DNA from: Phymatolithon calcareum
Taxonomy: Eukaryota > Rhodophyta > Florideophyceae > Hapalidiales
Reading direction: 5' to 3'
Assembly (NCBI GenBank): GCA_977006965.1
Contig: OZ345384.1
Span: 1,302,001-1,366,000 of the forward strand
Length of the DNA stretch: 64,000 nucleotides
This document shows, piece after piece, positions 9,477-22,389 of the stretch; position 1 is the stretch's first letter; the number at the start of each line of letters is the position of its first letter. Made by a program: the position numbers and the translations under genes. The notes under the pieces were generated by a model. That model saw only the letters and a list, made by a program, of their open reading frames with translations. It did not search any database and was not told where the DNA came from.

Positions 9477-11438
9477 TATTTGATGACCGTCATTTCACGA
9501 CCCTTGTGTAAATTTACTTCATGTATGATGGGTAGATTGAATTATGATAATGCAATGTCCCCATCGAAAAGATTTTAAAGCCTCTTCATTTCTTGCTGGA
9601 CTGCAAGTTTTCCCATGACTTTCATTTTCATAAATCGGCTAATACTCTATATATATTTTTAGTTTTCAAACTGGGTGGTAATATCTGAGTTTACATGAAG
9701 GCTGCGAGCGCCTTGCGGACAGTACGACAAGACGAGTTCTGTGACTGATCTCATCGATATCATGATGAATCCTAGTTCGTTTCCTATCGCATCCTCATCC
9801 AATATATTCGTAACATGCGGTACTTAGAACACATCAGGTCCTACTTTAATACTTGGCTTTTAGTCTCCCAGCACTTCTGACTGATCATCAGTCGATCTCA
9901 GTATCTCTCCCGAAAGTGCAGTTCAAGCGAGGGAAATCAAGTCATTAATTTTCAAAGGGAAGAGTATTATTCTGCACAGGGCTCCATATGGGTCAATTGT
10001 ATCGGTTACATCAGGTCTGTGACCTTCCCTCGCAATATTGGTAGACCAAAATCACCCGGTATGCCCGATACTTGCGGGGTTAAGGGATATGAAGTCGTCT
10101 TTACTGCAGGCCTTCCAAGGGCAATCAGGTGTTAATTTCGTTACACAGAAATCATGGGAAAGTTATCATCTACGTCAGGCGTCGAGCACCAAAACATGAA
10201 TCTGCCGAGGCATCCACAGACTTTGGAGGAAAAAATACTAGCGCTGATGTCCACTCCACCATTTTAGATACAATAAGTGTCGACATAGAAATCGCTTTTG
10301 AATATAGAATAAATTTGTGTTCTTTTATCTACATTTTCAGCGAGACAGATCAGGGGCCGCATGCTCCCCTGGCAATCTGACAGTAGTTTCGATATAGATC
10401 GCAACTCGATATTGAATGTAGTTTTCGTATCTCATTGAAGTAGCTTCCCTAGAGAAGAGCATTGCCTTTCTGCTCCCCTTCAATTTTAAACGCGCTCGCT
10501 ACTTTCTGGTGAAGATGATGTGGATTTTTTCTATATTCTTGAGTGGAGCCTGGGCATCTTTCCTTCCTCCACAATCTTGGAGACCACATAAACTATGGAA
10601 TTCATTCAAGATCTGAGAAATGGGGAATAGTTATGCACACTCCACGTACCTCCACTAAAGACACGCTGACATGTATTCTCCGACATTGGTGTGCGCGAAA
10701 AGCTTTGGAAAGCATCCACGTATCCGAAATCTAAGTTCAATTTAAATATCTTTAACATCCAAACTCATCTTTCCCGGCATTGCTCCGCCACGTTTGCATC
10801 TATCATTCTCCGCTTACCCTCTCCATTTATCTCCAGTGGAGACAGATAGAGCTGGAGTACTGACAATGCTAACGCTTACAATTGTATCATAGCGACTCCA
10901 TCTGCTTTCACACCATGTCATACAAGCAGTTGCACTTAGAAAACAGTGGAAGAGAAATAATGTACAATTGTTTATTATTTCTCTTCGAGTGCGCAGCAGA
11001 GGACCAAAATTGTACTTCAATCCAAACGATCTTGGGGTTTATTCGATAGTTTGAGTACGACTACGGAATTTAAACAGGGCTCCTTACATAATTGTAAGCG
11101 CCTGGGCTAGAATCTTTCTATTTCCTAATATTGATACGACCTCATCACGAGCACCACTCAAGCACCTGCTCCCCGGTTTGGCTCACCGTGTTTCCACGTG
11201 ACTTTGGCAAGCTTCTCCGCCTTACATATTGAACATACTTCTCGATTTTTCCTTAAAGCAGTACAAATGACTTTCTGCAACACACCGTATTGCGAACCCA
11301 AGCTACAGCGCGGCTGTTGCATCCTACTTTTCCGGAGATCTTGCATCCTGTCCGCCTGCTGTTCAAACACCTTTTATAACGGTCTCAACTCGGCAATACC
11401 CATTCAGCAGGCTTGAAATAGCCATACAACACACTGCA
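9477..11438. other. Intergenic stretch without a supported gene
   Basis: Short frames only, none with a recognisable motif. No clear repeat was found. Confidence 0.55.
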
Positions 11439-13732
11439 ATGCGCCCTCGTCAGACTTCTCTCACACCGCACCGTATTCCGATTCTTTCTCCGACCGGCCC
11501 GCAACGATCCGCTACCGTTGCGGCACTTCCACGTTATCCTACTCGCGGAACATCCATTCCTAACACTCGTACCCTGGGCCGCCGCCGCCAATATCGCTTC
11601 TCATACCGTTCTTCTGCTCCGGAGCGCGTGGAGAGTAATCTCTTCAAGAGTCGTAGAGTCCTCGCCAATGACCGGTGTGAGAAGATTGGGAACGGATGGA
11701 TCTGCTGCAAGCGTTTGCGCTGCGTAGAGTCATATGATTCACAAACGATACAGGCATGTCGTAGCGACTACCTTCGCATGTCTTACTAAGACAGAAAAAC
11801 TGCCCTGCGCTCGATGCTGAATGATGACGGTGCTTTTTCATTTCAAAGTCGTCGTGTGTGTCAATCCTTCCTCATCTATATCCTTTCATTCTCCAACAGT
11901 CTCATCGCGGCAGTGAAAGAGCTGCCATGCGCGCGAACCGGACCGACCGCTCATCCTCATCGTCGCGAAGCAAGCTCGGACTCTGCAAAGTTCGCCATTA
12001 TCGTTTTCTTGCGTCGTCGTGCAGAGTCGATTGGCGACCTTATGCCTGATTGTGAAGAAATCCATCTTCCGTACACCAATAAGGCTCATGTGTACAAACT
12101 GTTCATCCAAGACGCAGAGAGTAAGAGCGATTGCGCAACTGTGCACCAAACTTCGGATTCTTATTTCTACTTCATCTGGAAGTCCCATGAGTTCAATATC
12201 AAAGTGCGCCGAGTCCACAGATCACCAAATGCTCGGAATGTGAGTTCTACAGGTGCGAGTTGGCAAAGGCAGGCATGAATTGGCAAGCGGCAGAGGTTCT
12301 TAATGCTTCCAAGAAGGTCCACATATCTTTCGTGCAGAAGGAACGTGCAGAGTATGCAATGACTCGCGCCAAGGCTAGGTGTGACCCGGAGAGCGTCTGC
12401 TCCATTATTCTGGATGGCGCAGATCAGGCTGCTTTTGGACTGCCGCATCTACTTTTCAATACGAAGGATATGCGAGGGCACAAGTTAAAGGTGCGCATGA
12501 TAGGGATCAAAGAGCACGGTCCCATGCCTAACGTTCTCCTCTATTAAATGACTGAAGAGTTTGAAACTGGAGCAAATCATGTTATTGAGGCTCTCCACAG
12601 AGTCGTCACTGTCAAAGCCGGTTACGGCCTATTTCCTCCGGCCTTGTTCATCCAACTGGACAACTGTACCAGGGAGAACAAGAATCGGTACTTCATGGCC
12701 TACTGCGAGCTTTTGGTCGCTATGGGTGTTGTCCGAGATGTCTATGTGCCTTTTCTTCCCGTAGGACACACGCATGAAGACATTGATCAAGTCTTTTCTC
12801 GCACAGCGGTTCATCTTCGGGCTCACGAAGCGATCACTTTGTCCGATCTCGCCGCAGAGCTTTCCGTTGCGTATACACCGAGGCCCAAAGTATCACGCAT
12901 CTCCGCAATCGCCAACTTCAGCAAGTTGTGCGAGCAGTCTAGATGTTTGCACAGTCTCGCGGCCTGGAGCCACTACCGCTACGTCCACTTCTCGCGATTT
13001 TCGGGACCGGTCAGTGTCCCGTACCAAAAGTTTGCCACAACCGTGTTTGTGAAGGAGAAGTCTACTGACGACTGGGTTTCGTTCTTGAATCAGGGAAGCT
13101 TCCTCAAATTCTGCCACGATATTCGATGTACCCCACCTACGCTCCTGAATGAACCTCCAAACTACGAAGAGGTGATGAAATGCTTTCACACCAGTGAGAC
13201 ACTCATCAATAATGCCACAAAGATGAGCCAGCTTCATGATTTGGCTAAGCAAGTTTACAGGACTCGATCAAGCCCCTTCCACTGGAACTTGGACCAAGCT
13301 CTTGAATTGAATGGCACCCACTGTTACACTTCTGTCATCCAGCCTACCGAGGAACCGCTCCCCGATCTACCACTTGATATCACATTCCAGTACACCTTCG
13401 AATGTGCGGATATGATTGCTGCGCGGCCGGAGACAAATTCAGATCTTTTTTGGCTCGCTCAAATTGAGCAAATTCATAAGAACGAATTCGGCGTAGCCGA
13501 GTCGCTGAAAGTCCGTTGGTTCGAGCCGTACGGTACACAGACGAATGATCCCTTTCAGGCCACCTACAAACCTTCTGTGCTTACGATACGGACAGGTTCG
13601 AAAGTGCGCACTGTTCCATGGGTCGACACTATTCTTGTATCAACTATTTTTGTCTCCCAGATTATAATGACGCGCAAGGGCACAATGGATCAGCGCAGTG
13701 CAAAGCAGCTCCGCATCGCTATCAACACCTAG
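11439..13732 (+). pseudogene. DUF7869-like protein gene, broken
   Basis: One frame runs 11439-12278, broken only by a TAA at 11787. A one-base shift near 12224 leads into the frame 12260-13732, which has another TAA at 12545. The ancestral product would be about 760 residues. It has a cysteine-rich N-terminal block (ICCKRLRCVES), a middle with GDLMPDCEEIHLPYTNK, a TKCSECEFYRC knuckle at the frameshift, IILDGADQAAFG, LFIQLDNCTRENKNRYF, and LPVGHTHEDIDQVFSR. This order of aspartate/histidine motifs is the one I know from DUF7869 proteins, a multi-copy family of protists, algae and fungi. A nuclease or transposase-like role has been suspected because of the D...D...HxHEDID arrangement, but I cannot assign a reaction. 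No terminal repeats were found. The second methyltransferase copy follows within 100 bases on the same strand. Confidence 0.7.
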
Positions 13733-13829
13733 ATTTAAAATACAGTTCACTAAAGTTTTCATCCTATTACAATGAATTATGCTAAAGACAGAAACAAAAT
13801 ATTTCCAAGGAGCTGCCAAATAATGGCAC

Positions 13830-14705
13830 GATTCTCTACCTGAAGTATGCCAAATTATTCGTCGGGTGCAAGGACGCGGGTGCCGATGATCACCGTGTTT
13901 CGTCGTTACCTCGCTTTAAAGACCATTCTAGTTCTAACCGGTATACGCCTCTTGAAGGCAATCTTCAGAATAAGATGTTCGAAAAAGTGCAGATGGCTGG
14001 GAGAGAAATCGCAAAATTTGAATCTGTTTTGATGAAGACCCATGGCAACTTGCGATACAGACTTTTCGCGCTAATATTTTCAAAACATCATTGTTCGATA
14101 AGGAAATCGATTTTAATGCTGGCAACGATGCGACTCTACTTCAGGCTTTGGCTAATGCATACAAGCGAGCTTGTCCTGCACTTGCGAACATTAAGATTGC
14201 AAAATAGGAGCGCTGTTGACAAAATCTCAATCATCGCCTCCTTTGTTACCGGAGCTCAGGCCCATCGTTCAGGAACCGGCCGCCACAAATGCCGATGTCC
14301 AAGGGGTACCAGCTGGCCATGCGCTCATACAGCTTCCGGATGCATGTTCTTTCAAGATTCCGACGGATTACATCAATGTCCGCTGAGATCTCTCGCCAAC
14401 ATATTAACATCTAAGATATGACGCCAGACTGCTCCGCACGGGAGTACCTTAGCCCTGACACTCCACCGACGCATGCCATTTTCTTTACTGAACCTCCATC
14501 CGACATTTCGGACTGCAATTTGAAAGCGGTAGTGGACCTTGCAATGAGGGTCTGAAGCCGGGAGAGGCATTCTTCGCGTTCGTGCCGTGGCGAAACATTT
14601 TCCATTGGTACCGCATACTTGAGGCGGCAGGGTTTGAACTCATGCAGTACCCTTACGTGTGCATTCCCATTGAACGTTAATCGAGTGAGAAGAGGCACAA
14701 AACAG
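13830..14705 (+). pseudogene. Second, decayed copy of the methyltransferase-like gene (internal part)
   Basis: Translated pieces match the minus-strand gene at about 700-1580 closely: CKDAGADDHRVSS, NKMFEKVQMAGREIAKFES, then the GGAGCTCAGGCCCATCGTTC stretch, then FFTEPPSDI and the AEAGGFELMQ-like block. DNA similarity looks around 85-90 percent by eye. Frameshifts and stops break it repeatedly (for example near 14030, 14205, 14550). It lacks the N-terminal 200 residues and everything past the motif IV region, so it is a fragment. Its orientation is opposite to the first copy. It starts about 100 bases after the DUF7869-like frame ends. Confidence 0.8.
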
Positions 14706-17144
14706 AGCGTGGCTCTCTTATCAATTTGAGCACGCCCACCATACCAAAGTTAATAGTAGTAGGAGGTGATATAGATTGGACGACACCATCAGTTGGTTCG
14801 GGTATAGTGCACGGAATTTATGGTGTACCTCCATACTTTATTCGGAACGAACTGTCGCTAGTGCTGTTCCTCATCAATTTGAACCTGAAAATTAATTGTT
14901 TTTCGAATATGTATAAAAATTATGAAATAGTTTCCACGCAGTTTCCAAATAGTTCCAATTGTATTCCCTGGACTATCGCTCCGCGGACGACAAGTAAGGT
15001 CTGAGAATTATAGCTGAAAAGTACGCCATCAAGCGCTGCACCAGATACAATCATATATCCCACATGACAGTCTAAAATTAGTTTCCTGTATACGCCACAC
15101 GCACTATCATAACATATGAGATATTCCTCGTAGCTATGTTTCGGCCAATCAATCTTCAACCTCACTAATCTCGCTCTAGCTCTTGTAATATGCCTTACAT
15201 TTGAATTCTGATTTCGGATTTTGAATACGAGAGCTATATATAATCAGTGCACATATTTTAATTTATTTTTCCTCGTACCGTTAAAAAAGCGTAATCCAAT
15301 TTAATAAACGTATTCGCTCGAAATCCGTGTTAAAAGTAGACTTCGCTAGCTTTCATATATCACAGGACGGACCGCCGTGCGTAGTAGTTGTGAATTTGAG
15401 AATAAATCACACCACTGTTGCTCTGGTGATCTAGTGCGCACACTACGGACTGAGGCATGATGAGGAGGAGACGGTTTCATCTCGTTGTTCTTCGAACACA
15501 TTCAGAAATACTTTTTGACCGAACACGCGGGTTTTGTGAGAAAGGATCCTTGGGGTCGATAGCCGACAATTTGACAATGAAGAAAGCGGATTGGGGTTTG
15601 TGCTGGAAGTGAATAGTAGACTTCGCGGATGTCACTTGCGGAAGCGGGCTGTAGCTTTCGCGCGGATCCGGCGGTTCTTACCTGCGGCCGCCGCGAAGCT
15701 ATCCAGGGCTAGCCGCTCTTGCATTTCCATTCACTCGTCCAGTCAATTTTTAGATAGGATTCAAGGCCCGCATCAAGAATACGTAAAGGTCGTACGACGA
15801 CTGTACTACGGCATGTCAGTTGTCTGCACTCTGCATCATATATGCTTGTACAGAGGAGATGCGGTTCCGAGAATGAGTCCCATGGTATGATAACGGGACA
15901 GAATAACGTTTGCAACACGAAACCAATGGTTTGAGCACTGGTGTCGTGCAGTGCCTTCAATCGTGTCTACTTTCACTGAAACTTTCCAATGCTCGGCTAA
16001 TATTTCGAGTACTTATTACAGAAAAACTCTTATAGTGTTTCTTCAAAACAGTTTCAGCCTTTCGTCGGGGCGGAACCTGAATTTTACTATAATTTTCCCC
16101 TATTCCTTTGCCGATTTTAAAAAACTTCTGGTCTTGCGGCGCGAACTTTTTTGCCACCTAGACGCTCGATTTTACCAAATTTGCGGTATTCCTGTGGTAG
16201 TTTAAAACCATTCAAAACTTTTAACCGAAGCAATAAGAAATTAATCTAGTCCTTTTCGAGATAATTTTCCATCATTGTACGCGATTCTTTTTCAAGATCA
16301 GAATTACAAAAAGTGCTCTACACTCCTTAGTTCATCCCTTTTCTTTGATTTTTGCATAACCTACGTTCTTGGGTTTCCTTAACAGTTTTCAAAAGGCGAA
16401 GAACGGATCAGAAAGTGGTCATAAACTGCGTTTTTAAGGAGCTGTCCCGTTTTTAGAAGGTTACCTCTGCAGAGACTTTCTAGAAAAAGTTTCCACGGCA
16501 CGAGACCTTTTTTGCTTAGCCAATTATGTACACCCATAACAGAAAGTGTCCAATGAGCTTCTCGGATTCCCAAGCTCATAAAAAATAGAAATTTAAATCT
16601 AAGATGGGGGTGTTAAGATCAGTAAACTACGAGCTACTTGTCTACAACGAGGCCGTCGGTCGGAGCGCATTCTCATCGTGCAGGCATTGGCCGGATCACC
16701 TACCACATCAAACCCTTTTTTCTCTCTACCCTCTATCAACTACCTCTCCTTCCCTCTTACTGCACCGCCGTTGCCGCCGCCTGATTGTACTAGCGGCTGC
16801 GCCGTGCGAGGTGCAGACGTTACATGCGATAAATCGCTTATTAAGCAAAGAAAAATTCACTATTTGCAGATTTTCCAATTTGTTTCGTTGATACTCGAAG
16901 AGGGCTGTTTGCCTTCTATACAGATGGTCTTCGCCTTCAGAACACTCCATTGTTTCTCTATAGAACTAGAGATATTTTATGGAATAGACGGTGAGCTATG
17001 AGTGAACCTATGCAATATTTCGCATATAACTTTGTAATCATAGTTGAAAAATTTATGTTTTTCAACGTTCCAGCAGGATTTTCGACAAGGACAAAAAATT
17101 CAAAAAGGTACAATAATATCAGAAACGTACATTTTCCTTATCTA

Positions 17145-17230
17145 GTACACTGGGGGAGCACGGCAGCATTTTGGCCCTAAAATTATTTGTTCTATTATGG
17201 CCAAAATGCTGCCGTGCTCCCCCGGTGTAC
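17145..17230. repeat. Near-perfect hairpin, 32-bp arms, 22-base loop
   Basis: Arms 17145-17176 and 17199-17230 are inverted copies with a single mismatch; they start GTACAC and include GGGGGAGCACGGCAGC. The arms are GC-rich within AT-rich sequence. It resembles a minimal fold-back element or MITE. Confidence 0.85.
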
Positions 17231-18819
17231 ATACCTTCTAAGTGAAATCCAATCAGAGTGTCTTTCCCGACCCAAAATATCTAAATTTTAAGGTCACCTG
17301 CAAGACTGCAAACTCCAAGCCAATTGTAATCCCCAAAACTGAAGAGCTTTATTTTTCGTTTATTTTTAGACTTTCGTTGCACTGTAAGTATCGGTAAATC
17401 ATGTTTGCTCCATCTGCATTTCGTCTGTCTAACCATTTTTGGTTCATTGTTCTCGCAACTGGGTGTGTCTGGGGGGTGCGGGAAAATCCGAAAGTCCGAA
17501 TATTTTTGAAATCTGCACCTGCAGTATTGGCCACAGGCGAATTAATCAGAAAACCTCACCGTGCACATTTGATGAAAGTTGTAAAAACATTTCGTTGATA
17601 GCGATTTAACACTTTTAATACAGCGCTTTTCTGAATAGGTGCTTCCTGCTCGACACATTTGTCAAATATCATGGGCGATCATCATCTACCTCGAGGTATC
17701 ATAGTGATCACTGCAGATCACATCATGTGATTCGCAACGAGGTGGGCCTGACCAATCAAAGCTGTAGAGGTGGTGACAGCCTCCAAAAAATTCGTTGTCT
17801 GGCTCAAAAACGTTTTGCAAAACGATTCAGTTCGAATTGATACTGCTGTGCAGTGCCATATTGCACTACTGGTGTACGTTCTCTTTGTTTCTCAAAATGT
17901 CTTCATAGACAGCTTCAACGAACTAGGTTGCCTCGAATGTTCGCATTTTAGAGTTCTTAAACTTCACCTGCCGAATTCTCGCCAGTTCTATAACTTTATC
18001 AGCGAACGGACAAGAGTTTTGGTATCAATGACCAAGGTATTCAAAGATTTGGTGCAATAAATAAGCTCGATCAATCGAACGACAAGATAAACATCTTTCT
18101 GCTCTATTCCTATTTCTTCACTCATAACGCTTTCAGGAATGTGCCGGAGAAGGCGACATGTCGCTTTTTTTCCAATTTTTGATGCAGTATTATGATATAG
18201 AACACATCTGGTTCTGCTTTTCTCCTTTTTCTTCATTCTTAATGATTTCTTGGAATCTACAAGCATTGCGTGGTGTTACGATCATATTGTAAGTTGAAAT
18301 GCTCACGCTTCGCTGCTTCCGCGCTATCATACGAGCTATATAAATCAATGGTTCCATAGCTGAAAGGGGGCTCGAAACTCAGACTGACGTTGAAAGCTAA
18401 GTGTCTCGGCAAAATTGGGGTAAAGGTTCTCCTTCCAGAGCGATCTTAGTGCAGGCATTACGCACGCAGAGGTCAATCTATTGAAGGTAAACCTGGTTAT
18501 AGTAGCCCCTTTTCGTTTATACTACTGGGAACTCTAAAAAATTTTGAACCTTGAGATCCTGCTAGCATGAAATGCTTGTCGTAAATTGGGTAAAAGTGCC
18601 GTTTTTGGCCTAAAATTGTTGTTTTAGTGCACGCATTACTCCTAGATGGAAACTGCTTTTTTGAACTCGATCTTTCCAAACCAGGCACGCATATCATTTA
18701 CTTTTGGTCTACTTAGTTCTTAGATGAATCTAAGCTCAGAATCATGACACAATGCCTCACCTAAGTTCGTGCATGGCAAAAGTTCACCTAGTGTCTCCTC
18801 CTTTCACCCAAAGGAGAAC

Positions 18820-19070
18820 TTGTCCATTTCCATAACTTTAGGTTATGGTATTAGAGTCTATGTTCCATAACTTTAGTTATGGTATTAGAGGAGATGCTCA
18901 GTTATGACACCCACTAATGATTGGACCACATTCATCATTTTCATATTTGTCATATTTGTTATTTTGAATTCAATTGCCACTCCACGAGCACCACCAGCTA
19001 GCCAATATAAGCAAGGATACATGCCAAAGTGCTACAGTACGATAAGCCTCTCAGATGCTAATTGGACGGC
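18820..19070 (+). repeat. Dispersed repeat copy (also near 23625-24045)
   Basis: It begins with two tandem copies of a CATAAC...GTTATG unit (18828-18856, 18863-18890). It then shares TTATGACACCC, ATGATTGGACCACA and CCACTCCACGAGCACC with 23660-24045, in the same order. The second copy has about 200 extra bases in the middle. Confidence 0.7.
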
Positions 19071-19293
19071 GCGGGTTTGAAGGTAAACTCAAATCCATCC
19101 ATGCATGTGGTGGGGAGGATCATCTCGAAATTAGTTGGGGTTCCAAAGTTACGTACACATATGCAATTCGGCACAGTCATAAGCTCGGATCAAGACATGC
19201 ATGGAGTTAAAGCACTATGAAAGTCTCGTGTAAGATCGCAATGTGTCGTAGAAATACACATGATGATAGACATGTGCAACAGGGATCTACTAA

Positions 19294-20712
19294 GGTACTG
19301 GTTTGGACACATTCTTAGAATGCACGAGCGCCGCCTGGTCCGATATCGGCGTTACAATGCAGCAATATGACATTGGTATCGCCTCCCGATTTTTGACCAA
19401 ACGAGTTGTGAACTTCCTTCTGGTTAACACACCATCCCATGCATACAAGGATCCCGCCCTGCGACGATTCAAGGCTCAATTCCCTGCATTTGAACGCCGT
19501 CTGCACGAAATGCGCTTCAAGTCGTCCTTCTTCATAGCACGTCTCAACATGTCTGCGTGTCCCGGTTTTGACAGTGCTGATCCGATCTATCTTATAGTTG
19601 CAAAGAAACCGTCTTCGTTCTTCTTTTGCAACGGATTCACGGACAAATCGATGAACGCTTCCCATTCGTGCTTCCTATAAATGATGCTGAAAAAATGGGG
19701 ACTTGCCACGAAGGGCGACTTCTTGAAAGATAGTAATTGGGGTACTTTAGTCTTGAGCGCAACTCGAAGCACCATGTCTTGCATATAAGATTCGTCTGCA
19801 TCTGTTGCATCCAAGTTTCGAAATTCATCCCTCGGCCTTCTCCTAAGCCCACAGCCTTCACTTGAAGAATTACTCGAAGCGTCACCACAAGCCTCATTCG
19901 CTTCTGCATTTGTCAATAGGCCCGTGACCGCCCCGCTGCCGCCGACGCGTGAAAAGGGGTGCTTCCCCTCTCATGGATTAGTGACTCTGCGGAACGGTCG
20001 AAAGGTGCAAATGTGTAATCTCAAGCAAGTGGAGGATGTGGAAGTTTCACCGGCAGTGTTCAGCACTGTCATTCTCTTCACGCACGCAAGTAACGCAATC
20101 GTGTCCGATATGGTGTCCATAACCACATTGCCCAGAACCACTTCCACCTCGAGAACGCACTTTTTAAAAGTTACTGAAAGTCATCTCGCTGCCGGTTTTT
20201 TTAGAATGGGCGATGTCATATGGGTGACGAAGAATGACGCAGTGGTTCTGGAAGCGATTCGCAGCATTAGTCGCGAGCGCATGCGCGGTTTCTACAACTC
20301 GCATACAAAGAAGGGCACTATTCTCGTGAGCAGTGGAAGGGGAGCATCAGCCGTTCTCGAATCGTCTTACGCCACAGCAGTGAACCCATTTGCGGCACAT
20401 GCTTACTCCTTCTTTGGTGTCACGTTTGTCGAGATATCGCGTTTATTTCCTGGTAAGTAGCTTTTTGTGTCTCTCTCCTCGCTTGTGGACGCATTTGCTC
20501 CCCCGGGTCAGCAACGTTGTGCCATAGCCGCGCTCACTGTCTGGTGGTTTGCGAAGCGATTTAAGCCCTCGTTTCAACGCGCGCGCCTTCGTGGCCTCAG
20601 CGACGTGCTTCTGGAATCAACAGGACTTTTTTCTGACTGCCTTTCTCATTTTGCTGATTTGTCCGACTTATCTCGCAGTCTTAGACATTCGCAATATAAA
20701 AACTTATGTTGA
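19294..20712 (+). pseudogene. Hint (hedgehog/intein) domain secreted-type protein gene with in-frame stops
   Basis: A single frame is maintained over 1.4 kb, broken only by TAA at 19678, TAA at 19786 and TAG at 20458. The part after about 19960 is a Hint domain. It begins with the splicing-type cysteine in GCFPSHGLVTLRNGRKV, has ILFTHASNAIV, a TESHLAAGFFRMGDVIWV block (the histidine box region and VGD-like turn) and GFYNSHTKKG, and ends in YATAVNPFAAHAYSFF. Hint domains self-cleave proteins. Secreted proteins ending in Hint domains occur in red algae, which is one reason for the organism guess. The N-terminal half (19294-19780) has several cysteines but is unrecognised, and no ATG or signal peptide is visible, so the 5' end is missing or lies elsewhere. 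After the last stop the frame stays open to 20712 with a hydrophobic stretch. Confidence 0.75.
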
Positions 20713-22389
20713 CTAAATCTTTTTCCTTTCCTCCACTTCTTCAACGTTACACAAGGTATTTATGGTGCGAAGTGGAAGTCGAAAATATTATTCTTTACTT
20801 TTAACTTAGCAAGAACGTCGAATGAGAGCTGCATGCAAAACACAATAAAGGCCGATAATCGGCAGACGGTTTGCTTCAACGTTTTGTACCTACCATACAT
20901 AAACGTCGCGGTCTGTCCTTGCAACTCCGGAAGCGCCAAGATTTCTGCGACGAAGGGACGGCGCTAATTGCTCTCAGCTCGCCAACACGCGAACTCAAAT
21001 GTATAACGTTGAATATCAGCCACAAGCGTGGTCAGACGTAGCATTTGGCAGAATGCGCCGTTAAGGGACGCATTTCCAAGGGGGGCACAGCGCGGCGGTC
21101 AGGCGGACGAAGTAGTTCGGAAAATGCGGTGTCGAGGTATGCATCGCCTCCGCGGTGGGGCAGAACAGCGTGAAAGCGTACGTTTCAGTAGAGCGCGGCG
21201 AGGGCGGCGTTGCGGCATCATCTCCAGTGGGGTGAGACAGAGCGGCATGGAGCAGCGGCGTGTTGTGCTTTCCACGTGCCATACCGTCAATAAGACCTAT
21301 GTTTGGGACAAGTAAGGGTCAGTAGGCCCTCGGCGACGAAACGGCGCTTCCATTTGGCGGACAATTATGGTTTACTAAACTGTCGAGCCGAAAAATATAG
21401 TAACTTCAGGTTATTCCGAGGCGAAACGTTGAAACTATTAGAAAGAACTCCGGTAAGCATTTTTCTGTAATGACTAATGACAGCCGAGCATTTGAAACTT
21501 CACAGCTGACAATATTTCACTAGTTTCTACACATTTTCTTGAAACTGGATACTGTCCCGTGGGTGCAAAAGAAATAATTAAATTTTTCATCCAGTTTATA
21601 AGCATTGTTTTAGCCAGTGGGAGCGCTTGGCAGATAGGGTGTAGGTCCTTAATAATCATTACTTCTTGATATCCTCGCCTCTTGCCAGTACTGTTAAGAG
21701 CACTGGGTAAGAAGGGCATCTCTACCATGAATCTTTACATATTGTGATATATGAACAGCTTTTTAACAAAGGTTATACCAGGAAGTAAAGCGATTTCTTA
21801 GTCTTTGTGTTGCGCCATTACGGCAATGATTCCACTTGTTTCGCACTACATTATCACAGTACTCTTGCGGACCGTCCCAGGTGATATTATATTTATTCCA
21901 GAACCATAGATGTGCTGAAATCGCAGCACGACAAGAAGATATTTCACACTGGCCTGGATGGCCTACAGGGAAGCTACCACCAGTATTCACATTGCGCGCT
22001 AGTACGCATCTGGGACTGCGGATGTAGAGAAAATCAACAAAAGTTAACTCCCGTTCCAAAACTACTTTTACCACCGATGAGAGTCACCACCGCCCACATT
22101 GCGCGAGCAGCCCAACTTGACCGGTACCCTCAATCTTGAGGTGGTGAATAGGGAACCATTCACACCCGCGCGACAGAGTATCCTTCAAGCGCCGCGAAGC
22201 GTGTGTCGAAGAGCAAGCGACAGGACAGGCGGAGCGCTGTGCAAAACCTGCGGAAGAGAGAGCTAGCCGCAGTACAACGACAATTCGCGTTGAGATTTTT
22301 TAAGCATCGCAAGTCAGTACTGAATAGATCTTCGACTTTATAAACGGTTTTTTGCATAGGACCTAAAGTGAAGCAAAGTCGACTCCTAA
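20713..22389. other. Stretch without a supported gene
   Basis: A GC-rich patch at 21030-21290 has overlapping frames on both strands. One minus-strand piece (HNTPLLHAALS) faintly recalls an ankyrin unit, which is too little to call. Confidence 0.5.

Larger units (their letters stand above)
14706..19293. other. Long stretch without a supported gene
   Basis: Frames of up to about 107 codons exist on both strands, but none shows a recognisable motif or a mutual frame relation. The stretch holds a strong hairpin (17145-17230) and the dispersed repeat at 18820-19070. Confidence 0.5.

Noticed and set aside
19294-20712. Stop-codon reassignment as the reason for the stops in the Hint gene
   Set aside because: Intact genes in the window (recombinase, Tc1, Harbinger, membrane protein) have no in-frame TAA or TAG and end in normal stops, so decay is simpler.
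21061-21282. Ankyrin-like piece on the minus strand
   Set aside because: Only one short segment (HNTPLLHAALS) resembles a unit; neighbouring residues do not fit.
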